Shown here: piece after piece, positions 1-11,408 of the stretch
How the letters are laid out: each line of letters begins with the position of its first letter
Position numbering within the stretch: the first letter of the stretch is position 1
Assembly (NCBI GenBank): GCA_028565635.1
Contig: JAOXYB010034173.1
Coordinates: 1 to 29,572 of the forward strand
DNA: 29,572 bases
Source: Phoronis ovalis
Taxonomy: Eukaryota; Phoronida; Phoronidae
Direction: 5' to 3'
Program-made: the position numbers and the translations under genes
The notes under the pieces: model-generated
Told to the model about the DNA's origin: nothing
The model's input: only the letters and a program-made list of their open reading frames with translations
The model's database searches: none

Positions 1-74
1 TATGCAATTCCTTTCGCTCAAATAACCAATTTAAACAGCGTACAATGATGATTCTTCGAATCGTCGTTGTCTTG

Positions 75-345
75 TTTGGATTGCTACTGTGAAGAAATTA
101 AAAAATTTGGATTGCTACCCGCTGCTTACAGCAAATATTTTGGATTAATTTTAGGTTTATATCCATAAAGCGATTTTTGGAATTTGGTTTGTATCAGTCA
201 GTTTGCGTACAAATGGATTGCTACTCAAATATTTTAAAATTTTGGATTGCTACCTTTATATTTCACAAAATTTGGATTGCTAGCCTTATATTTCAAAAAA
301 TTTGGATTGGATTTGCTACTGCAAGCTAAAATTTTGGATTGGGTT
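75..345. repeat. Degenerate short repeat with 30-bp tandem core
   Basis: The 13-mer TTTGGATTGCTAC or a close variant occurs at 75-87, 106-118, 213-224 (one base short), 241-253 and 271-283, with a stretched copy at 301-319 and a partial one near 333. From 241 the spacing becomes regular: 241-270 and 271-300 are 30-bp units that differ at only a few positions, and 301 begins a third, decayed unit. The units abut directly with no unique spacers, so this is a small eroding minisatellite and not a CRISPR array. Confidence 0.8.
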
Positions 346-381
346 CATCCTCGTATTCAAAAAACCATGAGTACCCCCGGA

Positions 382-522
382 GGCATTACCGCATTAACTT
401 GAACCGCAGCGTGAATCTTCGTGAAAATTTAATCTACATCATTATCATAGAGTGTTCGCGTTCTAAAATTTGAATGTTCCTGCTAAGGCTCAAATTCCGG
501 TTCAAACTAATGCAGTAATACC
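382..522. mobile_element. MITE-like element with 25-bp terminal inverted repeats
   Basis: Positions 382-406 and the reverse complement of 498-522 match at about 21 of 25 bases; both ends read GG[CT]ATTAC[CT]GCATTA inward and share TTGAACCG. The 141-bp unit has no coding capacity, which fits a non-autonomous DNA transposon remnant. I cannot see a clear target-site duplication, so the superfamily is unknown. Confidence 0.6.
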
Positions 523-1341
523 TTTACTGCGTAACTAGCAATGTCCTCATTATAAAATGTGACGTCACATTACCACTATACCATTGGTTCGCATTTCGTT
601 GGAAACGATAGTAATGTACTTTCGGCAAACGCTCGTTTCCATGAATGAGATACTAATCGATTTTGACAGATCTTCCCAAAGGTCCTGGCCACTTTTTGGC
701 TCTCATTCAAATATATAGATAGCCTGTGCCCGCGGCAAATAAACTAAACAAGACAGTTTCTGGAAATTCATATCATTGCTTGTAAATTCTGTTAGTCTGC
801 AAAATGTTGCGATTAAATTGTGAGTGAAGTTACGGGAGATGCGTGAATGGCAATAATTAAGTGCGAAAGCGTAAAAATGGGGGAAAGACACAAGAAAAAA
901 AGTGCGTGTTATTTGTGTATATATGTAGAAGCAAGGACCCGGGGGTCTTCCTCAAATATATTACTGGTACCTATTTCCGTGAATGGGTTTTTGAAAAAGC
1001 CCCTACATGCGTTTTCCCATTTTTAAATTATGACCCATTTTCACCGACTGGAAGAAATTTTAGTTACCCTAAATACATTAAGAATTTTGTTTTTGGAAAA
1101 TGCCCGGGAAACGGAATTATGAGAAATTCATTCCAACTTGATCGCAAACTAACTTTTGAGACGAAGTTTGGTCAACGAAGTGGTTGGCGGTTTTGATCCG
1201 CATTTTGATCGATTTCGATATCCTAAACGCATACTGATAGTTAATCAAATAAAGCACCCTTTTGTATATCTTTTCGAAAAATTGTAACCCTAAATGTGTA
1301 GCGTGCGTTAATGTGCTTATAAGTTCTTAAAAATCGCCATT
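523..1341. other. No supported gene; possible promoter at its left end
   Basis: Apart from the CRE and CCAAT-like motifs at 560-590, I see only a 111-codon open frame at 861-1196 (+) without an ATG near its start, and an AATAAA at about 1249. The frame could be a terminal exon of an unseen plus-strand gene, but nothing supports that beyond its length and the AATAAA. Confidence 0.4.
560..567. promoter_or_regulatory. Perfect CRE octamer TGACGTCA
   Basis: This is the consensus binding site of CREB/CREM/ATF factors. An inverted CCAAT box (ATTGG) follows at about 582-586, so the stretch 550-590 resembles a promoter. I find no convincing gene starting from it; the open frame at 861-1196 begins at GTG and has no recognisable features. 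Confidence 0.4.
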
Positions 1342-1881
1342 TTACGCGTTTTTGTTCCCGCATATGTGTACCAGCCATTGATTTAAGTCGGACCCCCCAG
1401 GAGCAAGGAAGGCTTGTAAATTGTACATACTCTGTAGAATATCCTTCAAGATATTTACCAGTTCTTCTGTAACATCTATATGTATTTTATCAGATTTTTT
1501 ATGTTCGTTTTTATTATTTTTCTCATGCTTTTTCTTCCCTGTAATGGTCATACAGTAAAATTAATCACACCATCACAAATTCAGCGTCGGTTTCATAGCT
1601 TTTTAAAATCTCTGTAAACATTTGAAAGGTATAGAAGCGGATATATAACCTAAACTATAAGATGTTAAACAATAAGAAGACGGATCATATCTAGGGTTTC
1701 TAGTAAAATTACTTCCCATGTGTGGAGCTAACACGAAATCATAGCTCAATATATGTGATGGCTAGACAACTCTTTTGTATAAAACTCTACAGTATTTCAA
1801 CATATATATATATATTTATTCTATTGTAAACTGAACAAGTTAACTACACATAAAAATAAACTTACCAGGCTTGCCTGGCAT
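1342..1881 (-). CDS. Small lysine-rich protein, SMKR1-like, two exons
   Basis: Exon 1 is 1866-1881 (only 16 coding bases: MPGKP plus one base), followed by a good donor GTAAGT. Exon 2 is 1342-1538, entered after the acceptor ATTACAG and ending in TAA. The phases agree (1 to 1), giving a 70-residue protein. Residues 6-25 are very Lys-rich. Residues 26-55 form an amphipathic helix (VTEELVNILKDILQSMYNLQ) followed by a loop LAPGGSD. The layout (a start like MPxK, a basic Lys/Gly head, one conserved helix, then a Pro-Gly turn) resembles small lysine-rich protein 1, a short protein reported in ciliated tissues; I judge this from memory, without an alignment. An ATG inside exon 2 (1551) is an intron-side extension and is not the preferred start. 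A perfect CRE lies 116 bp upstream. It could also be an unrelated short gene. Confidence 0.5.
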
Positions 1882-1996
1882 ATTGTTGGAAGCTGTTTTT
1901 GCTTTTCGGTCGCGGGTTTTAAAAGATTTTCCTTTTATTCTTCATTGTTTCAGGACCTGGATGGTAGAAATCCACCACAAATGAAATACACCATAG

Positions 1997-2004
1997 TGAC
2001 GTCA
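1997..2004. promoter_or_regulatory. Perfect CRE octamer upstream of the small Lys-rich gene
   Basis: TGACGTCA sits 116 bp upstream of the minus-strand start codon at 1881, a normal place for a proximal promoter element. The octamer is the consensus for CREB/CREM/ATF. Such sites are common in housekeeping and testis-expressed promoters. Confidence 0.5.
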
Positions 2005-2679
2005 ATGCACTATTTGCAACTGGTTTTTAAAGATTTCTATGATGCTAAATGTTTTTATTATAAAAAATACGTTTTCAATAGATTTTTAAAGTAATTAAAA
2101 CAAAAATATAATGGTTAAAATATATTGCTTTATGTTGGAGAGATGTGCAGTTTTAAAATTGTTTGAAGTGATGATAGCTCAAATATATAAAAAGAGAACA
2201 ATATTTGTAAGGATAATGTACAAACTGCACACTGGACTTGATAGTTTTATTTTATTCAGATGTTGTAGTAGAATTGATTGTGAATATTAAATAATATGTT
2301 CCATTTACTCCAAGCACTTGTTTGTCTTGAATAAACAGTGCGTGCTGTGTAATATCATATGCATATAAATTACATTTAATTTATGTAATTATCGATAAAG
2401 TAAAATTGTAACACCACCATGCTCACGAAACACAAAATTAAAGTCCGTTAGGAAAGATACCAGCTAATAATATAATACTTGTCAAATTAATAACTGTTGA
2501 TAATATTACAAAACATATTTTATTTAAAAAACGATAATGAAGAGTTCATTTTTCAATCGTCTTTGTTGGTCAACCATTTAATTTACTGTTTTGTTTTACA
2601 AGATAAACTAGTTATTATAATCGTGTCCGTGGTAAGGAATAACTTTTTAATTACGAACTAGTTGTTTACTATAATTTCG
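2005..2679. other. Intergenic, 3' side of the next minus-strand gene
   Basis: This is AT-rich sequence with no long frame. On the minus strand an AATAAA at 2519-2524 lies about 160 bp past the stop of the gene at 2680-4031 and is its likely poly(A) signal. Confidence 0.5.
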
Positions 2680-4031
2680 TTATTTGATAGGTGGCAGCTT
2701 TGAATATTTTCGTAATTTAGCACTACGTGTATAGTGTGGATCGCTGGGTTTCCGACTCGATATGTCTCTAGTTTGTCTTTGCTCCAAACTTGCTAGTTTC
2801 GCTAACGCCTCCTTTTCCTCTAACTTTCGTTTCGACTCTAATGCCTTCAGTGTTCTATTGATTGCTGTGACTCGTTTCAAAAAATGCTTAGTAGTGAATT
2901 TTATATTTCGTTGATATGATGTTTGGAAAAACTCGCTGGGCATAGTTTCATCTGTATCGGGTGAATTTGATTGACTTTCTGATTCTTCTCTCAACGATAT
3001 TTTATTCCTTTGTAATTCATCATCACTAAGTTTCCCTATGGCTGGTAAGATTCGCATTGCCTGAAATACAGTTCCGTTCGTTGCTTTTTTCGATTCTTTT
3101 ATCAACATCATTTTTTCACATTTTGTTGTCAACGGCGCGTGTATATTTTCACTCGACACTGTTTTGTCTAAACTCGGAGTTTTTGTAGTGATGTCTTTCA
3201 ATTCCCCTCGTATATTCCGCGTTAGATACCTAAAATAACGAGAAAAATAACAATAAACACTATGCATTTCTTCCAATATGTACCGTAGATGAGCCATATT
3301 TGTTTGATTTCGAAAATCAGATTGCACTAAAATCTGACAAATCTATAACGTTGACATGGACGCACATGTAGTCTAGAGGTGTGTTTCTAATAAATTACAT
3401 CTACGTCTTGTTAATTTCTGATTAAAGAAGATGGAGGGAATACAAGGAGATGAATCATATTGAGAATGAACACGAAGACACGTATTTTTACTGAGGTAAA
3501 CAATATTGAAAAATATGCTTTTCTTAGCAAACATATGTATCATCAAATCAAATGTCAATGTCATCAAAGTTGCATCAGACCTACATTATATACATGTATA
3601 TTATAGCGAGAAAACTTTTAAGGTTATGCGCTGTTATTACTTTAACTTTATTAAGACCTTGCACTCAACTTCACACGGAGCAAAACATTTATTACAGACT
3701 AAGTGGGGAACATAAATAAAAGAGTATCTAAAAATTTGTCATTACTAATAAAAACGGTTACAGCAAAGGTAACTTGTGTTCAGTGCTATAGTGTTTTTGT
3801 TTTACAACTGACTGTTATTTTTCGTTCATATATGAAAATATATTGATAGTAACATTTCATGTACCTGTACTGTTTCTCGGTTACATTCTTGGCTCGTTCC
3901 AGTAACCTATTGTGATCACTAAGATACCTATCTTCTCTGGCATTTGTTTCACGAATGCGTAGATACTCTTGGACGTCTAAGTCTGTACATGCGTTGTTAT
4001 CGGTAAACAAATGGCTTACTTCGGCATTCAT
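2680..4031 (-). CDS. Uncharacterised coiled-coil protein A, two exons
   Basis: Exon 1 is 3865-4031 (ATG at 4031; 55 codons plus 2 bases) with donor GTACAT. Exon 2 is 2680-3229, after the strong acceptor TTATTTTAG. The split codon is AG/G, so the reading runs KQYR-YLTRN, giving 238 residues. Residues about 23-75 are charged and heptad-like and end in ITTKTPS. Residues about 170-208 form a second Lys/Glu-rich coiled coil. The tail (209-238) is basic and ends KLPPIK. There is no signal peptide, membrane span or enzyme motif. The helical block ending in a T-P motif is shared with the genes at 9909-10749 and 20829-21347. I do not recognise a named family. The N-terminal design recalls vertebrate CCDC190, which is only a weak resemblance. 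The intron falls inside the helical block. Confidence 0.75.
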
Positions 4032-6069
4032 TTTTTACTCACCATAATGGGAAAATAATAAATCAATAAAAATTAATGTAAAATATCATAAGATTATTGT
4101 TTTGTAACTATTATTCCATTCAATTCTGTAAGCACAGCCAATGCCCTACAGTAACTCTTCGGGAGGACTTTTGATCGCACCAACAAAGAGTTAGTTTTCT
4201 TTCCTGGATTTTGCGTTGTTACTAGTATCACGAAGAAGCAATTAAATTTGTCTTTGTAAATGGAACATTTCTGTTGCGCTAAGTGACAAATAGAATCACA
4301 TTGACACCCTTAACGTATTTTTGACATCATCTTCACTGACCAATAAAATCTGATCAGCATGTACAAAACTTCCTCATATCTGTGTTTCTAAGTAAGCGAA
4401 TTACTCAAATATATGCTTTGTTTGTACAATTTGCATTATTGCAGATACGAGCGTTTACGGGAGAACTTACAGTATTGTAGAAATATTATTTTGAGTTACT
4501 TGCATGGGGGCTATATACAAAAAGGATTTTGTTGCTTTCGTAACTTTGACATACATTATTTACTTTAATCATTCCTAACGAGAAACGTATTTGAATTGAA
4601 TTTAAAAATGATATTATAGAATTTAATCACTTTACAGCATTGTTCTCATATCTGTCTCCATCTGATGCAATACTGTGTCGGCTCAGGTGCTTCAGTTATA
4701 GTATCAAATTAAAGGTAAAAACGGTAACGAGAAACAAACATCCATTCCCATGCGTTTATTATTTTTTTTTAATTACAAAATTATTTTTAATGTTATAGCG
4801 TTTCTGCTAATTCACACTACATACTTTTTTCTGTGGTTATCTATTATTTCATGTACGTGCAATTTTGTATACAGTTTGGCTTCAGAGATACTACTACTAT
4901 TAAAAAATGTAAAAGCAAAAAAAAAAAGTTTTTATATCGAAATCAGCACTTGATTATATGTAGCATGTCTTTTATAAATAATATGGTAATTTTGTTGATT
5001 GGAACCTGTGTTTCTTTTGTTTGCCACAATTATGATAAAAGTGATATATGAGCGAGAAATGCCAAATTTATTGTGTGATACTAGTAGGATACGTTGCATG
5101 GCATCGTTCTTATACTGTGTATGGGCATCAGGTGTGAGTCAAATAAACTGAAAGAGCGTGACTGAAAGAGTACTGTGACTTAAAAATCTCTACTAGTTCT
5201 CCACAAAATACTTTATTACAAAATCAATGTATTTTAACGAATGACTGTTTGCTTACTCAGGCTTAATTTAGAGACGTTTAATAGCGTTGTTATCTATTCC
5301 TAACAAAGTCAACTAAATATGTGTGTATAATATTTGTCGATATTTATCCTACTTGTAGCAACCAAAATTTCTATAAAATATCACAAAAATATTGAATTGT
5401 TTTAGCAACTATAAATATTCATTTTATGAAGTAAGTCTTTAATCTGAGACAATAATGTTTATATGTGCCGTTGGAATACTGTAGCGAACTTAATTCGTAT
5501 AAAAGGCTAATTTGTCAATAGGTTTCTACATTTTAACATGGGGCACAATGTCTTGGTGCAAACATTATTGAGAATAAATGTTTAAAGTCAGATAACATAG
5601 CCTATACATGCTAATTCCTAATTGGCTAGATTTCTATGACATGTTATGTGTTATGACTAAATTTAGTTCAATTTGTTGGTTTAATCAGGTATTGAGATGC
5701 AGTTAAGATTGTGCACTTAAATTAAAAAGATAACCTATCATGTGCTACTAGCACTAATTGATGTCACCGAGGATGTCACTCGGTGCAATGACCGGACCGT
5801 CTCAATCACAGGCAACTAATATCACCCACTAAGTTTCCTTGTTTCAGTATAAACCACGACTACGGATACTTATTTGTTTCATTTCCTGTGTAGCGTTAGT
5901 AAAAAATACAACTTTTTCGGAAACGTAAGTTTGAATCAATTTCTTTTAATCGAGTTACCATATAAGATCGGTAAGATTATAAGAACATTAATCTCGTCGA
6001 TTGATAACGGTTTTTAATAGATAAATTAAAACGTCTTGTTTGTCAAGTTTGCCGGGTATTAATTGCGGG

Positions 6070-6086
6070 GTACTAGAGTCTAGTAC
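6070..6086. repeat. Perfect 8-bp-arm palindrome with 1-base loop
   Basis: GTACTAGA and TCTAGTAC flank a single G. It is 26 bp from a second palindrome at 6113. Confidence 0.75.
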
Positions 6087-6112
6087 TGACACTTAAAGTT
6101 AATGTAATGTGC

Positions 6113-6128
6113 CATCGATATATCGATG
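6113..6128. repeat. Perfect 16-bp palindrome
   Basis: CATCGATATATCGATG is fully self-complementary and contains two ATCGAT hexamers. ATCGATA-type cores are bound by some homeodomain and BEN/BEAF-like factors; no function can be assigned here. Confidence 0.75.
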
Positions 6129-7204
6129 TGCTATTAGCTTTCGTATTTATTCCGTCTAATAATAATATATAAATTAATTACATACATGTACATATTAAAA
6201 TGTATACAACCTACAAAATGTTTACAAATCTCAAATACTAATGCAAGTACAAAATTAATATCTTGTTCATCATTGTGGAGAAAACGGCCTATAGACCGAT
6301 TTGGAGGAACATATAACAACGCCCATGGAAAAAGATGTATTCACACCAGGGAACACATGCAGATGTATACAGAAAAGTTACCTACTTATACAAAAACAAA
6401 CGATGGAAAAGGGAAGGGTAACAAACAGTATTTTATGTCATTAACTTGCAAATTCATGCTTCGGGAAAAATTTATAAATTTGAGTTAACAAAAAAGATGT
6501 ACTTTACTAGAAACAAACCCCTACGTCTATGTCAATGTTACAGATTTTAGTGTAATGTACTCAGTATATTCAATGTACCAAAAGCACAAAACAGCAGAGG
6601 CGTCCTGGACATTCACCTCAACAGCCGAGGTGCTCCATTCGTGTTATGTTAATTCATTGTCTATATATAGTTTTGCTCAGATTTATTATTATAATATATG
6701 CACTCAATTTCAATGAATCCCAAAACAACAAATAGCTACATTTGTTTCGTGATTCTCAAAAGTAAACACTGAATGGATAGGGAAATATTATTCTAAGCAT
6801 GCCTATTTGCTTGTTTATGGCACAGTGTGTTATTAATAACAAAAATATTAATTTATTAAACAGTACAAAAATGATACAACCTATATAACAGTGCACACGG
6901 TTTAAGCTGAATAAAGGGGAAGCCATTTATAATATTCGTCCAGGCATTATTAATGTCGTCCACTTTTACCTAAATTTAGAAGTTCGTTGTTCTCTTTTAT
7001 ACTTCAAGTTCATTACATGATACTTATTTAGCTAGTGCAGCAATTAAACATAGCTACGTGTACTGCCTATTCTGGGGAGAGACTAATATCTTATATTGCA
7101 AAAATTGGCAAAAAAGTGGTGGAACAAAATAAAATCAAACGGTCGATTTTACACTTTCTTCCCGTTGATTTGCTTTTTGTTAAGACCCGTTATTACAAAT
7201 CGAT

Positions 7205-8686
7205 ATGTTTCAAAAGTTGCGCCGTCAATCACTCTCCTCACTGAATAATACGGGTAAGAATGTATTCAGTGACAAAAAACAACTGTGGAAAGACTTCGAC
7301 AAGGAGAGAACCATACTTGAAAGAAAAATGGGAAATATGAAATTTCAGCAGTCGTTATCTAAAGCTTCGGTTCATGAGACATTGAATGCATATGATAAGG
7401 AACATTTTTTATTTGAGAATAAGCAGAGAAGATTGAAAATGGAGCTAGAGACGATATCAGACAGCAAAGAGATGCGTCCAAGACGTCATACAGTTTCATG
7501 TAGCAGTAAAAAATACTATCTAAATTTTGGTAATAAACAGAAAACATCAAACAGTGGATATTTAAACATGATGATGGCTGTGAATGAGAGCAGTTCAATG
7601 GTAAATAGTACATCGGAACCAAACTTGTCAAAGCTCGGATCAAGTAATAATCAATTTGGACAAAATTCCCACACAAAGGCTGACGTAAGTCCATTTATAC
7701 ATGCACATGATGCAGGAGATGATGATTACATTAAACAATATGTTCATTTACCATCGATCCAGTCAAGAAATGATAATAACAAACGGGGAATCACACGTGG
7801 ATTCACCATAGATAGCGTTTTAGATGAGAGATGCTGGGAAAGTGAACCTGATTTTATCGCTTCTGTGAGAAGACGAAGATAGCCAACAGAAGAGATAAAA
7901 TTTCATATCAAGGTATCACATGGTTCTGTTGACAATAGTAATAACAGCAGTAAACTGGAAGATGAACGCAATCATATCTGTAGCACTGCAACTTCATATC
8001 AAATTTGTGTTCCAAAACATCCTAGTAGTTTGTCGCCCTTATATAATAGATTCATAAGGCCACGATCACTCTCGCCCCAAAAACCGAAGTCAGCTAATCA
8101 CGACGAACAGTTAGACGAATCAGCAGCATTAGAGACAGCTGGAAGGAACACAAAAAGAAAATTCATTAAAAAGGACAAGCGAAAGCACAGACAGACTAAA
8201 AAGATCAATGACATCCAGCCCCCATCAATCATAAAACCGATGTCTACTTTATCAAAATGCGAAACTGATCCTAAGCCCTGTGATGAAGAGCACAAAACAT
8301 ATTCTACTGATGGAAGTTCTTTACCATTTTCTGTTACCGGACCAGTTTTGTATAACTCAAGGGCAAATAACAAGACACTACCTGCAAATAGTGAAACACA
8401 GACAAAACAGGATAATGCTAATGGAGAAAAAACGCACCCGATCTGCAATCAAACAATGGTGCAAATCACCCTTAATGGTATATCAGTGGAAATAAGTGAT
8501 ATTATCAAAACATCTTCACTATCTAATAAATCCAATAATAACAAAGAATTTGTGAAAATGCGATTAAGATTCGCCATGAAGAAACTTTTGAGTTGCCGTC
8601 ACACGGGTGTCCCTGAAAGTATACGCAGTCTCTCTCGTTCGTCATCTAATCCAGAGTTGTCCAGCAAAAACAAAACGGAGCGCTGA
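7205..8686 (+). CDS. Uncharacterised coiled-coil/disordered protein F with an in-frame TAG
   Basis: An ATG-started frame runs 225 codons to a TAG at 7880-7882, then continues in the same frame for 267 more codons to TGA at 8684-8686. Residues 21-85 are helical and charged (the block starts LWKDFDKER and ends RRLKMELETI). The rest is Ser/Asn/Lys-rich and probably disordered, with candidate phospho-motifs RRHTVS, TSEPNLSKL, RSLSP and RSSSNPEL; LPSIQSR echoes the LPPI ends of neighbours. Both halves have the same composition, so the TAG looks like an interruption inside one gene. It could be a nonsense mutation, readthrough, or a very short intron: GTGAGA at 7865 could pair with an AG at 7911-7912 to remove 48 bases in frame. 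If none applies, the first 225 codons are the protein. The helix start resembles CCDC190; the resemblance is weak. Confidence 0.6.
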
Positions 8687-9908
8687 AATCCCGCGTTATA
8701 CGATCGCTTCAAGTGTAATTTGGATGGATATTATATGCAATCAAAAACGCTATAATAATAAGGTTTATTCTAATTTGAAAATGAATTTAATATGATACAC
8801 AATAACAGGAACATAATATGCAATGTCAGACAACACTTTTTCTGAACAATATTATGCAAATGAATTTGAGAAAAACGAGCAACTTAATATTTCTGCGTTT
8901 TGGCTTAGATATTTAGATACTTCCCTGTGTTTTTAGCATTTATTAAACACAGTGTACAATTAGTCACAAAATTATTTACTGCAGGTGGTATATATTTAAC
9001 AGAAAATCGTTTACGAAAACTATATAATTATAAAGCTATCTAAACACTCAATAATGCTATCTTAGTTGCTATCTTTTATCGTAAGTAGCAAATTTAAAGA
9101 CTACAGGGTATATAATTTTAAAGTTTTATTTACTGAAGGGTATCTAATTTGAAGAAAAAATTATGAAGGAGTCTATTTTTGCTATTTACAACAGAGTATG
9201 ATTGTGATAGTTACCATCTACCACCCATACCTAAATGTTCAATAAATGCCTCTCCAGGGGGTAGAGCTATCAATCACGACATGATATGTAGTCTAGATTC
9301 AGACCTATTGTATCTGTCGTACCTCCAATATATTTGTACGTTTGAATGTTCCCCGGACCCGTTTATTATGATATAGATATTCCATATTTTACAGGCGGAT
9401 TGCCACTTTCTTTTCAGATCTAGCGTTCATGTACACAAATATGTAAACAATACCTAAAACCAGTCAAATGTTCTCTATCATTTAATTATTGGAAACCTGT
9501 ATTTTTTTCTGTTCTTTCCGTTATGTTACAAATTACCCCAGAAGATAAAAAAAATTCAAATGCATTTTTATTTTCCAATACAAGTATATTAAATGTCTCA
9601 GGTACAACTGTTAATGAAAAGGGTACTAATGTATTAAAACATATAAGTTTGAATAAATTATTATAATCATTTGTGTATGAATGTGTCATTATGCTATAAA
9701 TTTCCGTATAAAATATTATTTTTAGAATATAACAGAACTTGAATGTGCAGATCATTCATGATTTACGATAAAAAATTGCATAACATTTTGGACAAAAGGA
9801 CATAACCACTTCTGAAAATATTAACAATATTTATGTTTCCAAGATAATAAAATTAGGAATAGCTATTTTAAACACATTTTTGAACAATTATATCATTTCC
9901 TATTACAA
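8687..9908. other. Intergenic between convergent genes F and B
   Basis: This is AT-rich sequence that should hold the 3' UTRs of two converging genes. On the minus strand an AATAAA (plus TTTATT at about 9567) may serve gene B. Open frames at 9179-9376 and 9486-9755 are short and unsupported. Confidence 0.45.
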
Positions 9909-10749
9909 TTACAGTGTGATTTTGAATCCAGAATTTGTGACGAATGTTCTGTCCTCATATTTATGATGATATTTATTTGTTGTTTCTGAGATTGTGATGT
10001 CAGTCGAAGATTTATCGCGTTTTGTCTCCATCACCTTTCTTTTATATTTACGTTTTTGTTTGTACAAATTTTCTAACGATTTGGATACATTTCCTGCCGC
10101 TCTGTCTTCTTCTAGTGCCAGCACTTAGTGTTCTGAAATCAAAACAATCTGTACTTGTCCGTAAATCCTGCTCGACTTGGATAATACTTGGCTGAATCGG
10201 CGCCTCATTAGAAATCATTTGTGTACCAGGATGGCCAGGTAGCGAAGTGATAAACACAGTAGTCTCCAAACTATTCGGTACTCTGAGTGGTCTTTGTACT
10301 CTGATTGACGAAATGCGATACGAAATATCATGATTGACTCCAGAAATATCATTGATATTATTTGTCTCGATACAGTTTTGGACAGGCATCTGAAAACATG
10401 TACTAGGTGTATATGTCGTACCTGCTTTAAATGCTTTTATTCTTTTCTGTAGTTCAAATTCTTTTGTACTTATCGAAGATGAAATAGTGTTTCTCAATTT
10501 AGCAGATTTAGGCTTCTCATTTGTGTCACAAACATGATCTCTGAAACTGTCTCTCAGATATGGTGTTTTTGCACGTATCTCTCGCATATCTTGTAGCACT
10601 AACTGCTGTTGACGTTCAATCTTGGCTATTGTCTGTTTACGTGTCATATCAATCTCTTGTTGGATGACGTATATACTTTTCTTTTGACCAAAACCTCTAA
10701 CATATATGCCATGTTTATATCTGTATGGTTCTTGGTGGTTCTGTAGCAT
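9909..10749 (-). CDS. Uncharacterised coiled-coil protein B with a frame change
   Basis: The ATG at 10749 opens a 233-codon frame to 10048. A second frame, offset by one, runs to a stop at 9909 and has no ATG of its own. Residues 22-61 are helical and Gln/Arg-rich and end MREIRAKTPYL, matching the helix-then-TP pattern of genes A and E. The second frame holds VSKSLENLYKQKRKYKRK, closely like SASKSIQDIYKHRHSYMP near the C-terminus of gene E, so the true protein should pass from the first frame into the second near 10105-10125. An AGA triplet run sits there and could slip. A short intron is another option: a phase-1 donor GTACAC near 10226 with an acceptor AAG before 10123, preceded by a pyrimidine-rich TTGTTTTGATTTCAG. 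The sequence does not decide. If the change is real and unspliced, the gene is damaged. Confidence 0.6.
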
Positions 10750-11408
10750 TTTAATATTTCAATGCACACATATGTAATTATACGCGCATTAAAATGTTAA
10801 TATATCCTTCGCCAAAAATTGCACTCTATTTAATATGTTTCCCAGCTGAATCTATTCTATACCTCACATTATCACCTTCATACACACAATACGAACTAAC
10901 CGACGAAATTACGCAAGACACAACGAGTATCCGCGGTGGACTTAAATTGAACAATAGTCCCAGGACAATGCAAATGATACCACGAGGATTATAGCCAAGT
11001 AGTATAATGCATCATAATACAGCTAAGTATACGATGATCCATGAAGTAGATTTTTAATAATCATCTCAAGCTTTCCAAATTTTAATAAAAGAAAGGTATT
11101 GAATACGTAATGCCCAACCCTGCTTACAGCGAAATGACACCAAAACGATTACACGGTTATATTAAATTAAATTAAAATGCAAATCTTTTAAATGTTTCTT
11201 AGTAAATCTAGATTTTAAGCTCCTTTTTAACTAAAGTGTATTTCCGTTTCACTCTGAAAATCGTATTCTTTAAAAATTTAGTAGTAACAAAATGCAGAAA
11301 CATTTTGTCATCAGCGTAAGTAAAATATAATTTCTAACCGGATTTGAAATTTTTGAATTGTTTAATGTGGAAATTCTTGTTAAATTTGAAAATTCCATTT
11401 TTTTATAT
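10750..11408. other. Intergenic: 5' flank of gene B and 3' flank of gene C
   Basis: I see no gene. It contains a short ATTAA tandem run near 11158-11176. The frame at 10794-10994 (+) has no supporting features. Confidence 0.5.

Larger units (their letters stand above)
4032..7204. other. Long intergenic stretch without supported genes
   Basis: There is only noise-level coding potential: overlapping frames at 4750-5051 are Phe/Ile/Tyr-rich, and frames at 6134-6488 lie on both strands with no support. A hairpin with 7-bp arms CACCGAG/CTCGGTG is at 5765-5785, and two perfect palindromes lie at 6070-6086 and 6113-6128. The right end should hold the promoter of the plus-strand gene starting at 7205, but I see no clear TATA or initiator. 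Confidence 0.5.

Noticed and set aside
241-319. CRISPR-like repeat array
   Set aside because: The 30-bp units abut directly without unique spacers, decay quickly and lie in eukaryotic DNA.
861-1196. 111-codon plus-strand frame
   Set aside because: It starts at GTG, has no domain, and has no splice or promoter support except a distant CRE and AATAAA; it may be a terminal exon but cannot be supported.
6134-6488. Overlapping frames on both strands
   Set aside because: The frames have low-complexity random composition and no start context or splice sites.
7254-7270. 16-base donor-acceptor-like stretch GTAAGAATGTATTCAG in gene F
   Set aside because: Far too short for an intron, and removing it would break the frame.
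8098-8448. 116-codon minus-strand frame inside gene F
   Set aside because: It is the antisense shadow of gene F; Leu/Phe/Ser-rich composition is the expected mirror of its Lys/Asn/Ser codons.
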